Assembly (NCBI RefSeq): GCF_900109955.1
Contig: NZ_FOJB01000001.1
Coordinates: 806,001-870,000, forward strand
Length of the DNA stretch: 64,000 nucleotides
Source: Aliiroseovarius sediminilitoris
Lineage (GTDB): Bacteria; Pseudomonadota; Alphaproteobacteria; Rhodobacterales; Rhodobacteraceae
Reading direction: 5' to 3'
Shown: piece by piece, positions 27,303 to 37,019 of the stretch
How positions within the stretch are numbered: position 1 is the stretch's first letter
How the letters are laid out: every line of letters begins with the position of its first letter
Notes under the pieces: model-generated
What the model saw: only the letters and a program-made list of their open reading frames with translations
Told to the model about the DNA's origin: nothing
The model's database searches: none
Position numbers and translations under genes: made by a program

Positions 27303-27629
27303 CCAGCGGCGTTCAACATCAGGATAAACGCGCTGAACGCGACTGTTTCCAGAAGTGGGAGCGGGAATTGGCGCAAGAAATTATACATAAAACAGACGGG
27401 TCCATTGGCGATCTAACAGGCGTTTCAAATTGGTCAGTGAAATATTCCGATCCGAGGGAATACTAGCACTTCCGAACCGGAGGAAACAATTCATTCCTTC
27501 AAAAAAGTGACGCTTCTTACCGCCAGATTAACCCGCTATCTTGATCCTGACTGTGTTTCTGATCACAACATCTCAATGTCATCTGTTCAACTGCCGCCGA
27601 CCTGTTCACCTGGTAAATGCGCACAAAAA
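27303..27629. other. Noncoding gap between convergent ccmG and acnA
   Basis: No gene is supported. GCGTTCA (27309-27315) and TGAACGC (27334-27340) are perfect inverted arms and could form a weak ccmG end hairpin, though without a T-run. A 45-codon frame starting GTG near 27508 lacks a properly spaced ribosome binding site. The acnA terminator follows at 27630. Confidence 0.4.
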
Positions 27630-27653
27630 AACGCGCCCTGAACAGGGCGCGTT
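27630..27653 (-). terminator. Rho-independent terminator of acnA
   Basis: AACGCGCCCT-GAAC-AGGGCGCGTT: perfect 10-base stem, tetraloop. On the minus strand it is followed by a run of seven T (complement of 27624-27630). Located 24 bases downstream of the acnA stop. Confidence 0.92.
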
Positions 27654-27676
27654 GGTGTTTGTTGAACTGGGTCGGA

Positions 27677-30427
27677 TTAAGACTTGGCAAGGTTGCGCAG
27701 CACATAGTGCAGCACGCCGCCGTTTTCGACGTATTCAATCTCGACTTCCGTATCGATCCGGCATTTCAGTTCGATCGACTTGGTCGATCCGTCGGCAAAT
27801 GTGATCTCGCACGGCACGTTCGACAGCGGTTTCAGATCACCGGCCAAACCTCTGATCGACACGGTTTCGTCACCGGTCAGACCCAAGGATTTGCGGGTGT
27901 CGCCGCCGGTGAACTCGAACGGAATCACGCCCATACCAACGAGGTTGGAGCGGTGAATGCGTTCGAACGACTCGGCGATTACGGCCTTGACGCCCAACAG
28001 GCTTGTGCCTTTCGCCGCCCAGTCACGCGACGAGCCTGCGCCATACTGTTCGCCACCAAAGACGACCAGCGGGGTGCCAGCTTCCTGATAGGCCATCGAC
28101 GCGTCATAGATCGACGTCTGCTTGCCATCCGGGCCTTTGGTGTAGCCACCTTCGACGCCTTCCAGCATCTCGTTCTTGATGCGGATGTTGGCAAACGTGC
28201 CGCGCATCATCACCTCGTGGTTGCCGCGACGCGACCCATAAGAGTTGAACTCGCGTGGGGCCACTTGCCGTTCGGTCAAATACTGACCGGCGGGCGAGGT
28301 GACAGGGAAGCTGCCCGCAGGCGAGATGTGGTCGGTGGTGATCATGTCACCCAGAACCGCCAGCACTTTCGCGCCTTCAATGTCCGAGATCACGCCAGCA
28401 TCCTTCGACATCCCTTGGAAATAAGGCGGATTCTGGATGTAGGTCGATGAGGCCGGCCAGTCATAGGTCTCGGCGTCCGTTGTTTCGACCGATTGCCATT
28501 TCTCGTCGCCTTTGAACACGTCAGCATATTTCGACTGGAACGCATCACGGGTGACGGTCTGTTCCACCAGTTCCGCCACTTCCTGCGTGGTGGGCCAGAT
28601 GTCTTTCAAATAGACATCGTTGCCGTCCTTATCTTGCGCGATCGGATCGTTGGCGATGTCGATATTCATGTCACCGGCAAGCGCATAGGCAACCACCAAG
28701 GGGGGCGAGGCCAGATAGTTGGCACGCACGTCAGGCGAGATGCGGCCTTCGAAGTTCCGGTTGCCCGACAGGACCGAGGTGGCGATCAGGTCGTTTTCGG
28801 AGATAGCTTCCGACAGCTCTTTCTGGATCGGACCCGAGTTGCCGATACAGGTGGTGCAGCCATAACCCACCAGGTTGAAGCCAACGGCGTCCAGATCTTC
28901 TTGCAGGCCAGCGGCCTCAAGATAGGCGGACACGACCTGCGACCCGGGAGCCAGTGAGGTTTTCACCCAAGGCTTGCGGTTCAGACCCAGCGCGCGGGCT
29001 TTGCGCGCCACAAGACCTGCCCCGATCATCACATAGGGGTTTGATGTGTTGGTGCAGGACGTGATCGAAGCGATCACGACAGACCCATCGCGAATCTTGT
29101 AGTCTTCCCCTTCGACCGCAGCCGATTTACGCGGATCTGCGGGTGCTTTCGGCGTCGGACCCTCGGCTGCCATTTTGGCAGCTTCCGGGTCGTCGTCGAT
29201 GCCGCGATATTCGTTCACCACATCAAGAAAAGCTTTCGCGGCCTGGTCGAGCGCTGTGTAATCCTGGGGGCGTTTGGGGCCCGAGATGGCAGGTACGATG
29301 GTGCCCATGTCCAGCGACAGCGTGTCGGTATAGACGGGGGCGTAATCGGCACCGCGCCAGAACCCGTTTTCCTTGGCATAGGCTTCGACCAGCGCGATAC
29401 GCTCTTCGTCACGGCCGGTGGTGCGCAGGTAACGCAGGGTTTCATTGTCGATCGGGAAGAAGCCGCAGGTGGCACCGTATTCCGGCGCCATGTTGGCGAT
29501 GGTGGCCCGGTCGGCCAGCGGCAGACGGTCCAGACCTTGGCCATAGAATTCGACGAACTTGCCGACCACACCTTTAGCGCGCAGCATTTCGACGACTTTC
29601 AGCACAAGATCAGTGCCCGTGGTGCCTTCCATCATCTCGCCGGTCAGTTCGAAGCCGATAACTTCGGGGATCAACATCGAGATCGGCTGACCCAGCATCG
29701 CGGCCTCGGCCTCGATCCCGCCGACACCCCAGCCCAATACGGCCAAGCCGTTGACCATGGTGGTGTGGCTGTCGGTGCCGACCAGCGTGTCGGGGTATGC
29801 GACCTGCTCACCGTTCTGGTCTTCGTCGGTCCAGACGGTCTGGGCCAGATACTCAAGGTTCACCTGATGACAAATGCCCGTGCCGGGGGGCACGACGCGG
29901 AAGTTGTTGAATGCCGACTGACCCCATTTCAGGAAGGTGTAACGCTCCAGATTGCGTTCATATTCGCGATCCACGTTCATCTGGAACGCGCGCGGGTTGC
30001 CAAATTCGTCAATCATGACCGAGTGATCAATGACCAGATCAACCGGATTCAGCGGGTTGATCATCTGGGCGTCGCCCCCCAGCGCCTTGATGCCATCACG
30101 CATTGCGGCAAGGTCAACAACGGCAGGAACGCCGGTGAAGTCCTGCATCAGAACGCGGGCGGGGCGATAAGCGATCTCGCGCGGGTTCTTGCCACCTTTT
30201 TCAGCCCACTCGGCGAAGGCTTTGATGTCATCCACGCTGACCGTGCGGCCACCGTCTTCGAAGCGCAGCATGTTTTCCAGAACGACTTTCAGTGCCGCAG
30301 GAAGGCGCGAGAAATTACCAAGGCCCGCAGCCTCGGCGGCAGGGATCGAGTAGTATGCGATGGACGAGCCACCGGCCTTGAGCGTCTTGCGCGTCTTGGC
30401 GGTGTCTGAACCTACGATAATGGTCAT
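27677..30427 (-). CDS. acnA: Aconitate hydratase A
   Basis: 916 residues. Interconverts citrate and isocitrate in the TCA cycle using a 4Fe-4S cluster. The cluster Cys residues lie in IASITSCTNTSNPYVMIGAG and in NLVGYGCTTCIGNSGPIQ. VGTDSHTTMVNGLAVLGWGV is the AcnA-type signature, and the swivel domain carries EQYGAGSSRDWAAKG with the catalytic Ser. Length fits AcnA/IRP1 rather than AcnB. It is transcribed alone and divergent from the DUF1223 gene. Confidence 0.98.
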   Translation of the reverse strand: MTIIVGSDTAKTRKTLKAGGSSIAYYSIPAAEAAGLGNFSRLPAALKVVLENMLRFEDGGRTVSVDDIKAFAEWAEKGGKNPREIAYRPARVLMQDFTGVPAVVDLAAMRDGIKALGGDAQMINPLNPVDLVIDHSVMIDEFGNPRAFQMNVDREYERNLERYTFLKWGQSAFNNFRVVPPGTGICHQVNLEYLAQTVWTDEDQNGEQVAYPDTLVGTDSHTTMVNGLAVLGWGVGGIEAEAAMLGQPISMLIPEVIGFELTGEMMEGTTGTDLVLKVVEMLRAKGVVGKFVEFYGQGLDRLPLADRATIANMAPEYGATCGFFPIDNETLRYLRTTGRDEERIALVEAYAKENGFWRGADYAPVYTDTLSLDMGTIVPAISGPKRPQDYTALDQAAKAFLDVVNEYRGIDDDPEAAKMAAEGPTPKAPADPRKSAAVEGEDYKIRDGSVVIASITSCTNTSNPYVMIGAGLVARKARALGLNRKPWVKTSLAPGSQVVSAYLEAAGLQEDLDAVGFNLVGYGCTTCIGNSGPIQKELSEAISENDLIATSVLSGNRNFEGRISPDVRANYLASPPLVVAYALAGDMNIDIANDPIAQDKDGNDVYLKDIWPTTQEVAELVEQTVTRDAFQSKYADVFKGDEKWQSVETTDAETYDWPASSTYIQNPPYFQGMSKDAGVISDIEGAKVLAVLGDMITTDHISPAGSFPVTSPAGQYLTERQVAPREFNSYGSRRGNHEVMMRGTFANIRIKNEMLEGVEGGYTKGPDGKQTSIYDASMAYQEAGTPLVVFGGEQYGAGSSRDWAAKGTSLLGVKAVIAESFERIHRSNLVGMGVIPFEFTGGDTRKSLGLTGDETVSIRGLAGDLKPLSNVPCEITFADGSTKSIELKCRIDTEVEIEYVENGGVLHYVLRNLAKS

Positions 30428-30657
30428 GGAATGGCTCCCTTATGGTCAGGATACAGGGTTGGGCTGGCTTGCATTTGCCCCAAAAACGGGGGGTGACGCA
30501 AGAAGATTCCGGGGTTTTGTATACGATTGCACACCAGAAATCGACCCCATTCCCGACTTATCGGCGAAAACTGTAACAAACCCCTCGCAAAACCTTGATT
30601 GGCAGCGTCTTGGTGGGCGCGCTATCTAGAGATTGACCCAAACGGAAAAGAAACCTG

Positions 30658-31392
30658 ATGAGAGCAGTTCTACCGCTGATCCTGATATGCGCCGCGTGGT
30701 TTGGTGCGTCGACTGCAACCGCGCAACAGCGCCCGGTTACGGTTGTCGAACTGTTCACATCACAAGGATGTTCGTCGTGCCCGCCCGCTGACGCGCTGTT
30801 GGGCAAACTGGCCGAATATGATGACATCCTGCCTTTGGCGCTTCACGTCGATTACTGGGATTACATCGGCTGGAAAGACACGTTTGCGAACGCGGCGAAC
30901 ACCAAAAGACAGAAGGCTTACGCTTATGGCTTTGGCACGCGGTCCATATACACCCCGCAAATGGTCATTGGCGGGATCGATCAGGTCGTGGGCAGCCACG
31001 CCGTTAAGGTGATGGACTTGATCCATCGTCAACAGGCCAAGCCGCAGCGCGTGGTGTTGCTGACGACCCGCGTTGGAAACGGGGGGCAACGACTGCGGAT
31101 CGAACGTATGACCCATCTGGGCCTTCCGGCTCAGATGCTTGTCCAGATCGTGCGCTTTCTACCCAGGGCGCAGGTGGACATCAGCCGTGGTGAAAATGCC
31201 GGTCTGTCGATCACATCGACAAATGTTGTTACGGATATTCAGAGTGTTGGGGTTTGGGACGGGATGGAGGCTGTCGAGTTCGAGCTTCCTAGCCCCATCG
31301 CACCTGACGGGCAGGCATCGGCAATCATCCTGCAAGCCGCCAGAAAAGGCGGGTATCCCGGCGAAATCCTGGCCGCAATCAAAGTTGAGTGA
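30658..31392 (+). CDS. DUF1223 exported thioredoxin-like protein
   Basis: 244 residues. Signal peptide MRAVLPLILICAAWFGASTA. The mature protein begins with a thioredoxin-fold motif VVELFTSQGCSSCPPADALL; the CSSC pair could be redox active. HVDYWDYIGWKDTFANAANT and YTPQMVIGG are family-conserved. The family has no defined function. Located downstream of a 230-base gap shared with acnA. Confidence 0.88.
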   Translation: MRAVLPLILICAAWFGASTATAQQRPVTVVELFTSQGCSSCPPADALLGKLAEYDDILPLALHVDYWDYIGWKDTFANAANTKRQKAYAYGFGTRSIYTPQMVIGGIDQVVGSHAVKVMDLIHRQQAKPQRVVLLTTRVGNGGQRLRIERMTHLGLPAQMLVQIVRFLPRAQVDISRGENAGLSITSTNVVTDIQSVGVWDGMEAVEFELPSPIAPDGQASAIILQAARKGGYPGEILAAIKVE

Positions 31393-31418
31393 TCGCTGAC
31401 AGCCTGGGCGATTCCGGA

Positions 31419-32300
31419 CTATTCTGCGTCGGGCAATTGCCAGCGATTATGGATCCACAGGAATTGGTCCATGTTCTGGCGCACCCGTGCTTCGAACCGG
31501 TCATTGAATTCCTGCATCATCGTTTCGGCGTCGCTGTGGGCGATCGGGTCTTCCACGACAATGTTGAAATCCAGACCGTTGTCCTTGCGAATGGCAAATA
31601 CGGGAATGAATAGCGTATTGTATTTCAACGCCATTTCCGCAACTGCCAGCGTGGTCATGGCGGGTTGACCGAAAAAGCTGAGCTTTGCGCCCTGATCTTC
31701 GCGCTGGTCCAGCAGGATTGCCAAAAGCCCACCCTTGCGCAAATGTTTGACCATCTCGGCCATGCCCCGGCGGGATTGCTCGAACGCCTTACCTTCGAAC
31801 CCTTCCATCCGCGCCTTGTAACTTTCATTGAAATAGGCATTGGACATCGGACGAAATAGCGCCCCGGTGTTATAGCCCGCCTGAATGGTCACGGCGCGTG
31901 CGGCGTCGTAGTTCCCGAAATGCCCGGAAATTGCGATGATCGGCCGGCCGTCTGCCTTTGCCTGCTCCATAGCGGTCAGACCGGGACCGGAGAGTTCGGT
32001 GGATTTCAGTCGGTTATAGAACGTGTTCCCAGACCACATCTCGGCCAGAAACCGACCGGCATTGGTTAAAACCGCATCCACCATTTGATCGACCTGATCG
32101 GAGGGCATATCGGGACAAGCCAGCGCCAGATTGTTGCGGATGCGCTTGTCATATCCCGCAATGGGGCCAACCACATGCGCGGCCAGCCAGCCAACCGCCG
32201 GCAGGCGCCAGCGATAGGGCAACAGGCGTGGCAGGTTCAACACGCCAGACAGCGCCACATGTGTCAGATAGGGGCCAACCCCCCGTTTTTCTTGCACCAT
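31419..32300 (-). CDS. LpxL/HtrB-like lysophospholipid acyltransferase
   Basis: 293 residues from ATG at 32300, which has GGGAGA upstream; an upstream ATG at 32327 is possible. The family transfers fatty acyl chains to lipid A precursors at the inner membrane. The HX4D catalytic motif is ISGHFGNYDAARA; GGLLAILLDQREDQGAKLSF and FFGQPAMTTLAVAEMALKY match the family. Lauroyl- or myristoyl-specificity cannot be assigned. Confidence 0.85.
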   Translation of the reverse strand: MVQEKRGVGPYLTHVALSGVLNLPRLLPYRWRLPAVGWLAAHVVGPIAGYDKRIRNNLALACPDMPSDQVDQMVDAVLTNAGRFLAEMWSGNTFYNRLKSTELSGPGLTAMEQAKADGRPIIAISGHFGNYDAARAVTIQAGYNTGALFRPMSNAYFNESYKARMEGFEGKAFEQSRRGMAEMVKHLRKGGLLAILLDQREDQGAKLSFFGQPAMTTLAVAEMALKYNTLFIPVFAIRKDNGLDFNIVVEDPIAHSDAETMMQEFNDRFEARVRQNMDQFLWIHNRWQLPDAE

Positions 32301-32414
32301 CTGCCTGTCTCCCGAGGCGCTGCGCAATGGTCCTGCGCGCGCTGCATCTATCGGTGCTCAGACATACAAGCGGGGGCGGGGGCTCGCAAGCTCTTGCCGC
32401 ATGGGGTCGGCAGA

Positions 32415-33497
32415 TCACTCGTCGTCATCGTCGGCGATAAGTGTGATTTCTCCGGCGGCTTCAAGCTCGCGGATCTGTACGACGATGGCGGCCATTGCGG
32501 CTTCACCCTCTTTCGGTTTCACGTCGCCGCGTTCGGTCATTTCTTCCCTTATCTGTTCGGACATTCGCTTGGAGATGGCCCCAAGGATGAATTCGGCGAT
32601 CGGCTCCAGATCGCCGGTGGCCGCCACCAAGGCCGTGACCAGAACGGCCTGGTCCACATCCCGAGTAACCTTTGGAATATCTGTTGGTGCGATGCGGGCA
32701 GGAATGTCGGCAAAGGTGAAAATGGCCTTGCGAACTGCTGTGGCAAAGATTGTGTCATCTTGGTCCAACCCATCCAGCACATCGTCACGCGTGGCAGCAG
32801 GCGAGGCGTTGAGGATTGCCCCCACCCGCTCGACCGGCCCATCGTCGAAGGCTTTCGGGGGCTGAGTGCCCAGCTGATCGGCCAGCGAACGACCGATCCG
32901 CTCGACCACATCGGGGGCGATGGCCCCGGTTTGCGATACGGCATAGGCCACCTTGCGCGCCCGCGGGCCGGACAACTGCCCCAACAACTCTGCGGCGACC
33001 GACACCTTGAGCTTGGACAGAAGCACCGCCGCGATTTCGGTGCTTTCCGTTTTCAAAATGTTTAACAGAAGCTCTGGATCAAGCCCTGCAATCGTCGCCC
33101 AGGGATCGCCGGTGAGCTGTACGCCCGCCATTTTGCGCATCCGTGCCGCAGTCGATGGGCTTATGGCACCGTCGAGAATCGACAGCGTTCCTTCGATCCC
33201 GCCGGGGAAGGCGAGGCCGATATCTTCGATCTCGTGCACAAACTCATCAATGACGGATTTCAGCGTAGCGCGGTCGATATATCGCAGGTCGGACATCTGG
33301 CGGATCAATTCGGCCTGCAATCCTTCGGGCAAATCCTGCAAGGCTAAAACAGCCCCTTCCGCCAGCAGCAGGCGCACAATGATCGCGGCCTTTTGCTTAC
33401 GCGTCAAAACCCGTGTCACCGCCGAGGCGCGGCCAGGCGGAGCAATCCCCTTCGATGGGATGGAATCCTTTTGCGACACGCCGATATTCGTCGGCAT
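32415..33497 (-). CDS. fliG: Flagellar motor switch protein FliG
   Basis: 360 residues from ATG at 33497. FliG is the rotor protein that contacts MotA. Three FliG modules are visible: LTRKQKAAIIVRLLLAEGAV (N domain), TGDPWATIAGLDPELLLNIL and LLSKLKVSVAAELLGQLSGP (middle), and the C domain with a charged helix. A longer frame begins at a GTG at 33569, but that has no ribosome binding site and sits 8 bases from a CtrA-like box that should lie upstream of the transcript, so the later start is preferred. The gene is distant from the main flagellar cluster and adjacent to the acyltransferase. Confidence 0.93.
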   Translation of the reverse strand: MPTNIGVSQKDSIPSKGIAPPGRASAVTRVLTRKQKAAIIVRLLLAEGAVLALQDLPEGLQAELIRQMSDLRYIDRATLKSVIDEFVHEIEDIGLAFPGGIEGTLSILDGAISPSTAARMRKMAGVQLTGDPWATIAGLDPELLLNILKTESTEIAAVLLSKLKVSVAAELLGQLSGPRARKVAYAVSQTGAIAPDVVERIGRSLADQLGTQPPKAFDDGPVERVGAILNASPAATRDDVLDGLDQDDTIFATAVRKAIFTFADIPARIAPTDIPKVTRDVDQAVLVTALVAATGDLEPIAEFILGAISKRMSEQIREEMTERGDVKPKEGEAAMAAIVVQIRELEAAGEITLIADDDDE

Positions 33498-33576
33498 GAT
33501 GTCGGTATGTTCGATATCCAATGCGGTCAACGCGCGGCCTCGTTCGTCTGGTTTGTGCCAGACTGCCACGGTCGAG

Positions 33577-33591
33577 TTAAGGCGGGCTTAC
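33577..33591 (-). promoter_or_regulatory. Candidate CtrA box upstream of fliG
   Basis: TTAA-GGCGGGC-TTAC (plus strand), a CtrA-type TTAA-N7-TTAA with one mismatch. It lies 80 bases upstream of the preferred fliG start and supports co-regulation with the main flagellar cluster. Confidence 0.55.
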
Positions 33592-33603
33592 CGCCTCTGC
33601 GAA

Positions 33604-33765
33604 TTAGCTGGAAACGGCGTCAACACAGGCTTTCGTTGCGTCATCCCAAGTTTGCCCTGTGTCGCAGCTGGCTACTTTTTGCTCGCCACGTGGGCAGCCC
33701 GAGGCAATGGACAATGTCGGCAATACAGTCAGCACAAGCGCACAGAGTAGGGTCTTCAATTGCAT
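33604..33765 (-). CDS. Small exported Cys-rich peptide downstream of purB
   Basis: 53 residues. Signal peptide MQLKTLLCALVLTVLPTLSI ending near IASG; mature part of about 30 residues with four Cys including the spaced pairs CPRG...CDTG and KACVDA. A strong AAAGGAGGCC ribosome binding site precedes the ATG. It has its own promoter at 33789-33817. Similar small secreted peptides next to purB occur in Rhodobacterales. The function is unknown. Confidence 0.8.
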   Translation of the reverse strand: MQLKTLLCALVLTVLPTLSIASGCPRGEQKVASCDTGQTWDDATKACVDAVSS

Positions 33766-33788
33766 TGAGGCCTCCTTTCGGAAGTCTC

Positions 33789-33817
33789 ATCATAACATGA
33801 AATAGGGTGATTCCCAA
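33789..33817 (-). promoter_or_regulatory. Promoter of the small exported peptide
   Basis: On the minus strand TTGGGA (33817-33812), 17-base spacer, TATGAT (33794-33789), ending 24 bases upstream of the ATG. Confidence 0.6.
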
Positions 33818-33841
33818 ATCGGGATGTTTGGCATAAAGCGC

Positions 33842-35149
33842 TTAGACGTCGCCGAACACCCGCTTGAAGATCGTGTCGACATGTTTGGTATGATAGCCAA
33901 GGTCGAATTTCTCTTCGATCCCGTCCGTGCCGAGCGCTTTGACCACATCGTCATCGGCCAGCAGCTCTTCTTTGAAGTCACAACCGGTTTCCCAGACTTT
34001 CAGCGCATTGCGCTGCACCATGCGATAGGCGTCCTCGCGGCTGACGCCAGCTTGGGTCAGGGCCAGAAGCACGCGTTGCGACATGACCAGACCGGGGAAT
34101 TTGTTCATGTTCGCCATCATGTTATCAGGATATACCAACAGCCTGTCGATGACCGAGGTAAGACGTGCAAGCGCGAAATCCAGCGTGATGGTGGCGTCGG
34201 GGCCGATATTGCGTTCGACCGAGGAATGCGAGATGTCGCGTTCGTGCCAAAGCGCCACGTTTTCCATCGCGGGCACCACGGTCATACGAACCAAACGGGC
34301 CAGACCGGTCAGGTTCTCGGTCAGGACCGGGTTCTTCTTGTGCGGCATGGCCGAGGAGCCTTTCTGGCCCATCGAGAAGAATTCAGCCGCTTCCAAGACC
34401 TCGGTTCGCTGCATGTGGCGGATTTCGGTGGCGACATTTTCGATCGAACTGGCGACAACACCCAGCGCGGCAAAGAAGGCCGCGTGGCGGTCGCGCGGGA
34501 TGACTTGCGTGCTGATCGGCTCGATTTCCAGCCCCATCTTTTTGCACACATGCTCTTCGACGGCAGGGTCAATATTGGCGAATGTGCCCACCGCGCCCGA
34601 GATGGCGCCAGTGGCAATCTCATACCGGGCTTTTTCCAGACGGTTCAGGTTGCGGTCCATCTCGGCATAAAAGCGCGCGAAGGTCAGGCCCATCGTGGTG
34701 GGCTCGGCATGAATGCCGTGGCTGCGGCCGATGCGGATCGTGTCCTTATGCTCAAACGCGCGTGTCTTCAGCGCGGCAAGCAGGGCTTTCATGTCCTCGA
34801 TCAGAATATCGGAGGCGCGGACCAGTTGCACGTTGAAGCAGGTGTCCAGCACGTCGGATGACGTCATGCCCTGGTGCACGAAGCGGGCTTCTTCGCTGCC
34901 GACATGTTCGGCAAGGTGGGTCAGGAAAGCGATGACGTCATGTTTGGTTTCAGCTTCGATTTCGTCGATGCGGGCGACGTCAAACGCGACATCCTTGGCT
35001 TTCCAGACCGCCTCGGCATTCTCACGCGGGATCACACCCAGATCGGCCTGCGCGTCGCAGGCATGCGCCTCGATCTCGTACCAGATCCTGAACTTGGTTT
35101 CGGGGGACCAGATGGCGACCATATCGGGGCGGGAATAGCGAGGGATCAT
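33842..35149 (-). CDS. purB: Adenylosuccinate lyase
   Basis: 435 residues. It catalyses two fumarate-releasing steps in purine synthesis. Fumarase/aspartase superfamily signature GSSAMPHKKNPVLTENLTGL with the catalytic Ser loop is present, plus MTSSDVLDTCFNVQL and the His of SHGIHAEPTTMGLTFA. Start MIPRYSRPDMVAIWSPETKF matches the family. Confidence 0.97.
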   Translation of the reverse strand: MIPRYSRPDMVAIWSPETKFRIWYEIEAHACDAQADLGVIPRENAEAVWKAKDVAFDVARIDEIEAETKHDVIAFLTHLAEHVGSEEARFVHQGMTSSDVLDTCFNVQLVRASDILIEDMKALLAALKTRAFEHKDTIRIGRSHGIHAEPTTMGLTFARFYAEMDRNLNRLEKARYEIATGAISGAVGTFANIDPAVEEHVCKKMGLEIEPISTQVIPRDRHAAFFAALGVVASSIENVATEIRHMQRTEVLEAAEFFSMGQKGSSAMPHKKNPVLTENLTGLARLVRMTVVPAMENVALWHERDISHSSVERNIGPDATITLDFALARLTSVIDRLLVYPDNMMANMNKFPGLVMSQRVLLALTQAGVSREDAYRMVQRNALKVWETGCDFKEELLADDDVVKALGTDGIEEKFDLGYHTKHVDTIFKRVFGDV

Positions 35150-35328
35150 GCGGGCAGACCTTTTTCGTTGGAGCAGTCGACGCTTTCATAGACTGCCGCG
35201 CTGCAGCGAACAAGAGAGGGCTGTTTGGAAAGGGGGGAAGGGGCGTTGCCCCTCTGCGCTGCACGCATTCACCCCAGGATATTTTGGGCCAGAAGAAACC
35301 CCGGTCAGTCTGTTTGTGGTGCGCGATT

Positions 35329-36330
35329 CTAGCGGATGCGGATTACCGGGGCAGTGCCGATCGGGATGGGGCCAAGAAACATACGCCCGTCTGACAGGCG
35401 CAGGGGCACGTCCAGCGTGTTTTCGTCCCCGGACAAACCCGCCACGAATTGCAGCGCGCCGGTGACGGTTGAGACAAGCTCTGGGGCAAGGGTGCCAGAC
35501 GCGCGGGCAATTTCGATCATCTGGCGCCAGTTGCGGGCTTTCACCGTCACGTTCCCGGTTGGTATACCTTGAGCATCGACATCAACTTCGCCCGCCAACC
35601 AAAGCTCCAGCTCGCCCCATTTTGCCTTCATCTCGTTCAGGTCAATATACGAGATTTGTGGCCGAGCTGTTTCGATGGCTGCACGGTCCCATGGCGCGGT
35701 GAAATCCACATTGGCTCTGAGCGTGATACCTTCGAAGACGGGGGGCAGAAGGTCATTCGCGTCCAGTGACTGGACGAAAGACGAAGCAGGGGTCAGGTTT
35801 GTCGCCTCGAAATAAATCTCGTGCCGGTTGTTACCGTTCTCCAGTCGGCGGGTCGCCAGTTGGCCGCGCTCCATTGAAGATGTCCATCCGGCGGTCGAGG
35901 ACATCGTGATATCCGCCAGAACGATTGAGCTGCGTTCCAGGCTCAGGTCAGCTGTCGGGGCCACTATGATAGAGCCTTTGACGTCGCTGCCTGAGAACTC
36001 GACCCGTTGTTCGGGAGTGGCGATGACTTGCGTGCCGGGCCAAACAGCGACGACGTGATTGGGCTTGTAGGACAAGGCGAGAATTTGAAATTCAGGAGCA
36101 ACCCAGGACAAGCCGGTGTTGGGGTCAGCCAGCTCCAGGTCGGTGAAGATCGTGTCGAAACGGTTGGGAAATCCGCGAGTCGCGATATCCGCAGCCTCGG
36201 CGACCCAGCCATCGGCTTGTCGGTCTGCGACCCATGCCGCAAACGCGCGTTCGGTGGCACTTGACCCGACATACCAATACCCGCCCCACAGGCTTGCCAA
36301 TACCAAGGCTATCACGATCAATCTGTGCAT
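35329..36330 (-). CDS. DUF2125 exported protein
   Basis: 333 residues from the ATG at 36330, preceded by GGAAAGAG. An N-terminal membrane helix or signal (LIVIALVLASLWGGYWYVGS) is followed by a beta-rich domain with WVAPEFQILALSYKPNHVVA and DVPLRLSDGRMFLGPIPIG, the DUF2125 layout. Function unknown; probably periplasmic. Divergent from chaC. Confidence 0.85.
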   Translation of the reverse strand: MHRLIVIALVLASLWGGYWYVGSSATERAFAAWVADRQADGWVAEAADIATRGFPNRFDTIFTDLELADPNTGLSWVAPEFQILALSYKPNHVVAVWPGTQVIATPEQRVEFSGSDVKGSIIVAPTADLSLERSSIVLADITMSSTAGWTSSMERGQLATRRLENGNNRHEIYFEATNLTPASSFVQSLDANDLLPPVFEGITLRANVDFTAPWDRAAIETARPQISYIDLNEMKAKWGELELWLAGEVDVDAQGIPTGNVTVKARNWRQMIEIARASGTLAPELVSTVTGALQFVAGLSGDENTLDVPLRLSDGRMFLGPIPIGTAPVIRIR

Positions 36331-36401
36331 CACTCTTTCCTCTTGCCGCTTTGCGTGCATATTGGCGTATTTAAAGTGACACGTGGTTAAGAGCGAGTGA
36401 A

Positions 36402-36941
36402 ATGAGCACACAGGATCTTTGGGTTTTCGGGTATGGCTCGTTGATGTGGAACCCGGGCTTCGATCACACCGAGGCGGTGGTCGCGACGCTTCCTGGCTAT
36501 CATCGCAGTTTTTGTATGCGGTCGATCCATCATCGCGGGACCGAGGATGCGCCGGGACTTGTGCTGGCGCTGGACGAAATGGATGGCGCGTGCTGCCAGG
36601 GGTTGGCGTTTCGTGCCTGCCCGAAAAGCCACAACAAAACGTTGGCCGAGCTGCGCGAGCGAGAGCTTGTGTCGTCCGCTTATCTGGAAAAGCGGTTGAA
36701 AATCGTTCTTCAGGACGGGCGCGAGGTCGAGGCAGTCACATATGTGATCGACCCCGATCATGTTCAATACTGCCAGATCGCGCTTGATGAACAGGCACAG
36801 ATCATTGCGCGGGCGGTTGGTGGACGGGGGCCGAATACCGAATATCTTTACAACACCGCTGCGCATCTGGCCGATTTGGGCATCGAGGATCAGGACCTGA
36901 ACTGGCTGTCGCAGACCGTGCGCGCGATGGTGAACCCCTAG
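36402..36941 (+). CDS. chaC: Gamma-glutamylcyclotransferase, ChaC family
   Basis: 179 residues. Degrades glutathione to 5-oxoproline and Cys-Gly. LWVFGYGSLMWNPGFDH near the N-terminus carries the GYGSL motif; the Glu-containing RGTEDAPGLVLALDEMDG and YLEKRLKI follow. Divergent from the DUF2125 gene with 71 bases between starts. Confidence 0.9.
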   Translation: MSTQDLWVFGYGSLMWNPGFDHTEAVVATLPGYHRSFCMRSIHHRGTEDAPGLVLALDEMDGACCQGLAFRACPKSHNKTLAELRERELVSSAYLEKRLKIVLQDGREVEAVTYVIDPDHVQYCQIALDEQAQIIARAVGGRGPNTEYLYNTAAHLADLGIEDQDLNWLSQTVRAMVNP

Positions 36942-37019
36942 CCCGCAGACAAGGCTTGGCACCTGCACCGCTTGCGCCTATCCTGTGCGCAACAACAATG
37001 GCGACAAGGAATATCCCGC

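Noticed and set aside
27508-27643. 45-codon frame starting GTG in the ccmG-acnA gap
   Set aside because: The GGAGGA motif lies more than 20 bases upstream and the frame runs into the terminator stem.
32415-33569. fliG start at the GTG at 33569
   Set aside because: No ribosome binding site and a CtrA-like box 8 bases upstream; the ATG at 33497 is preferred.
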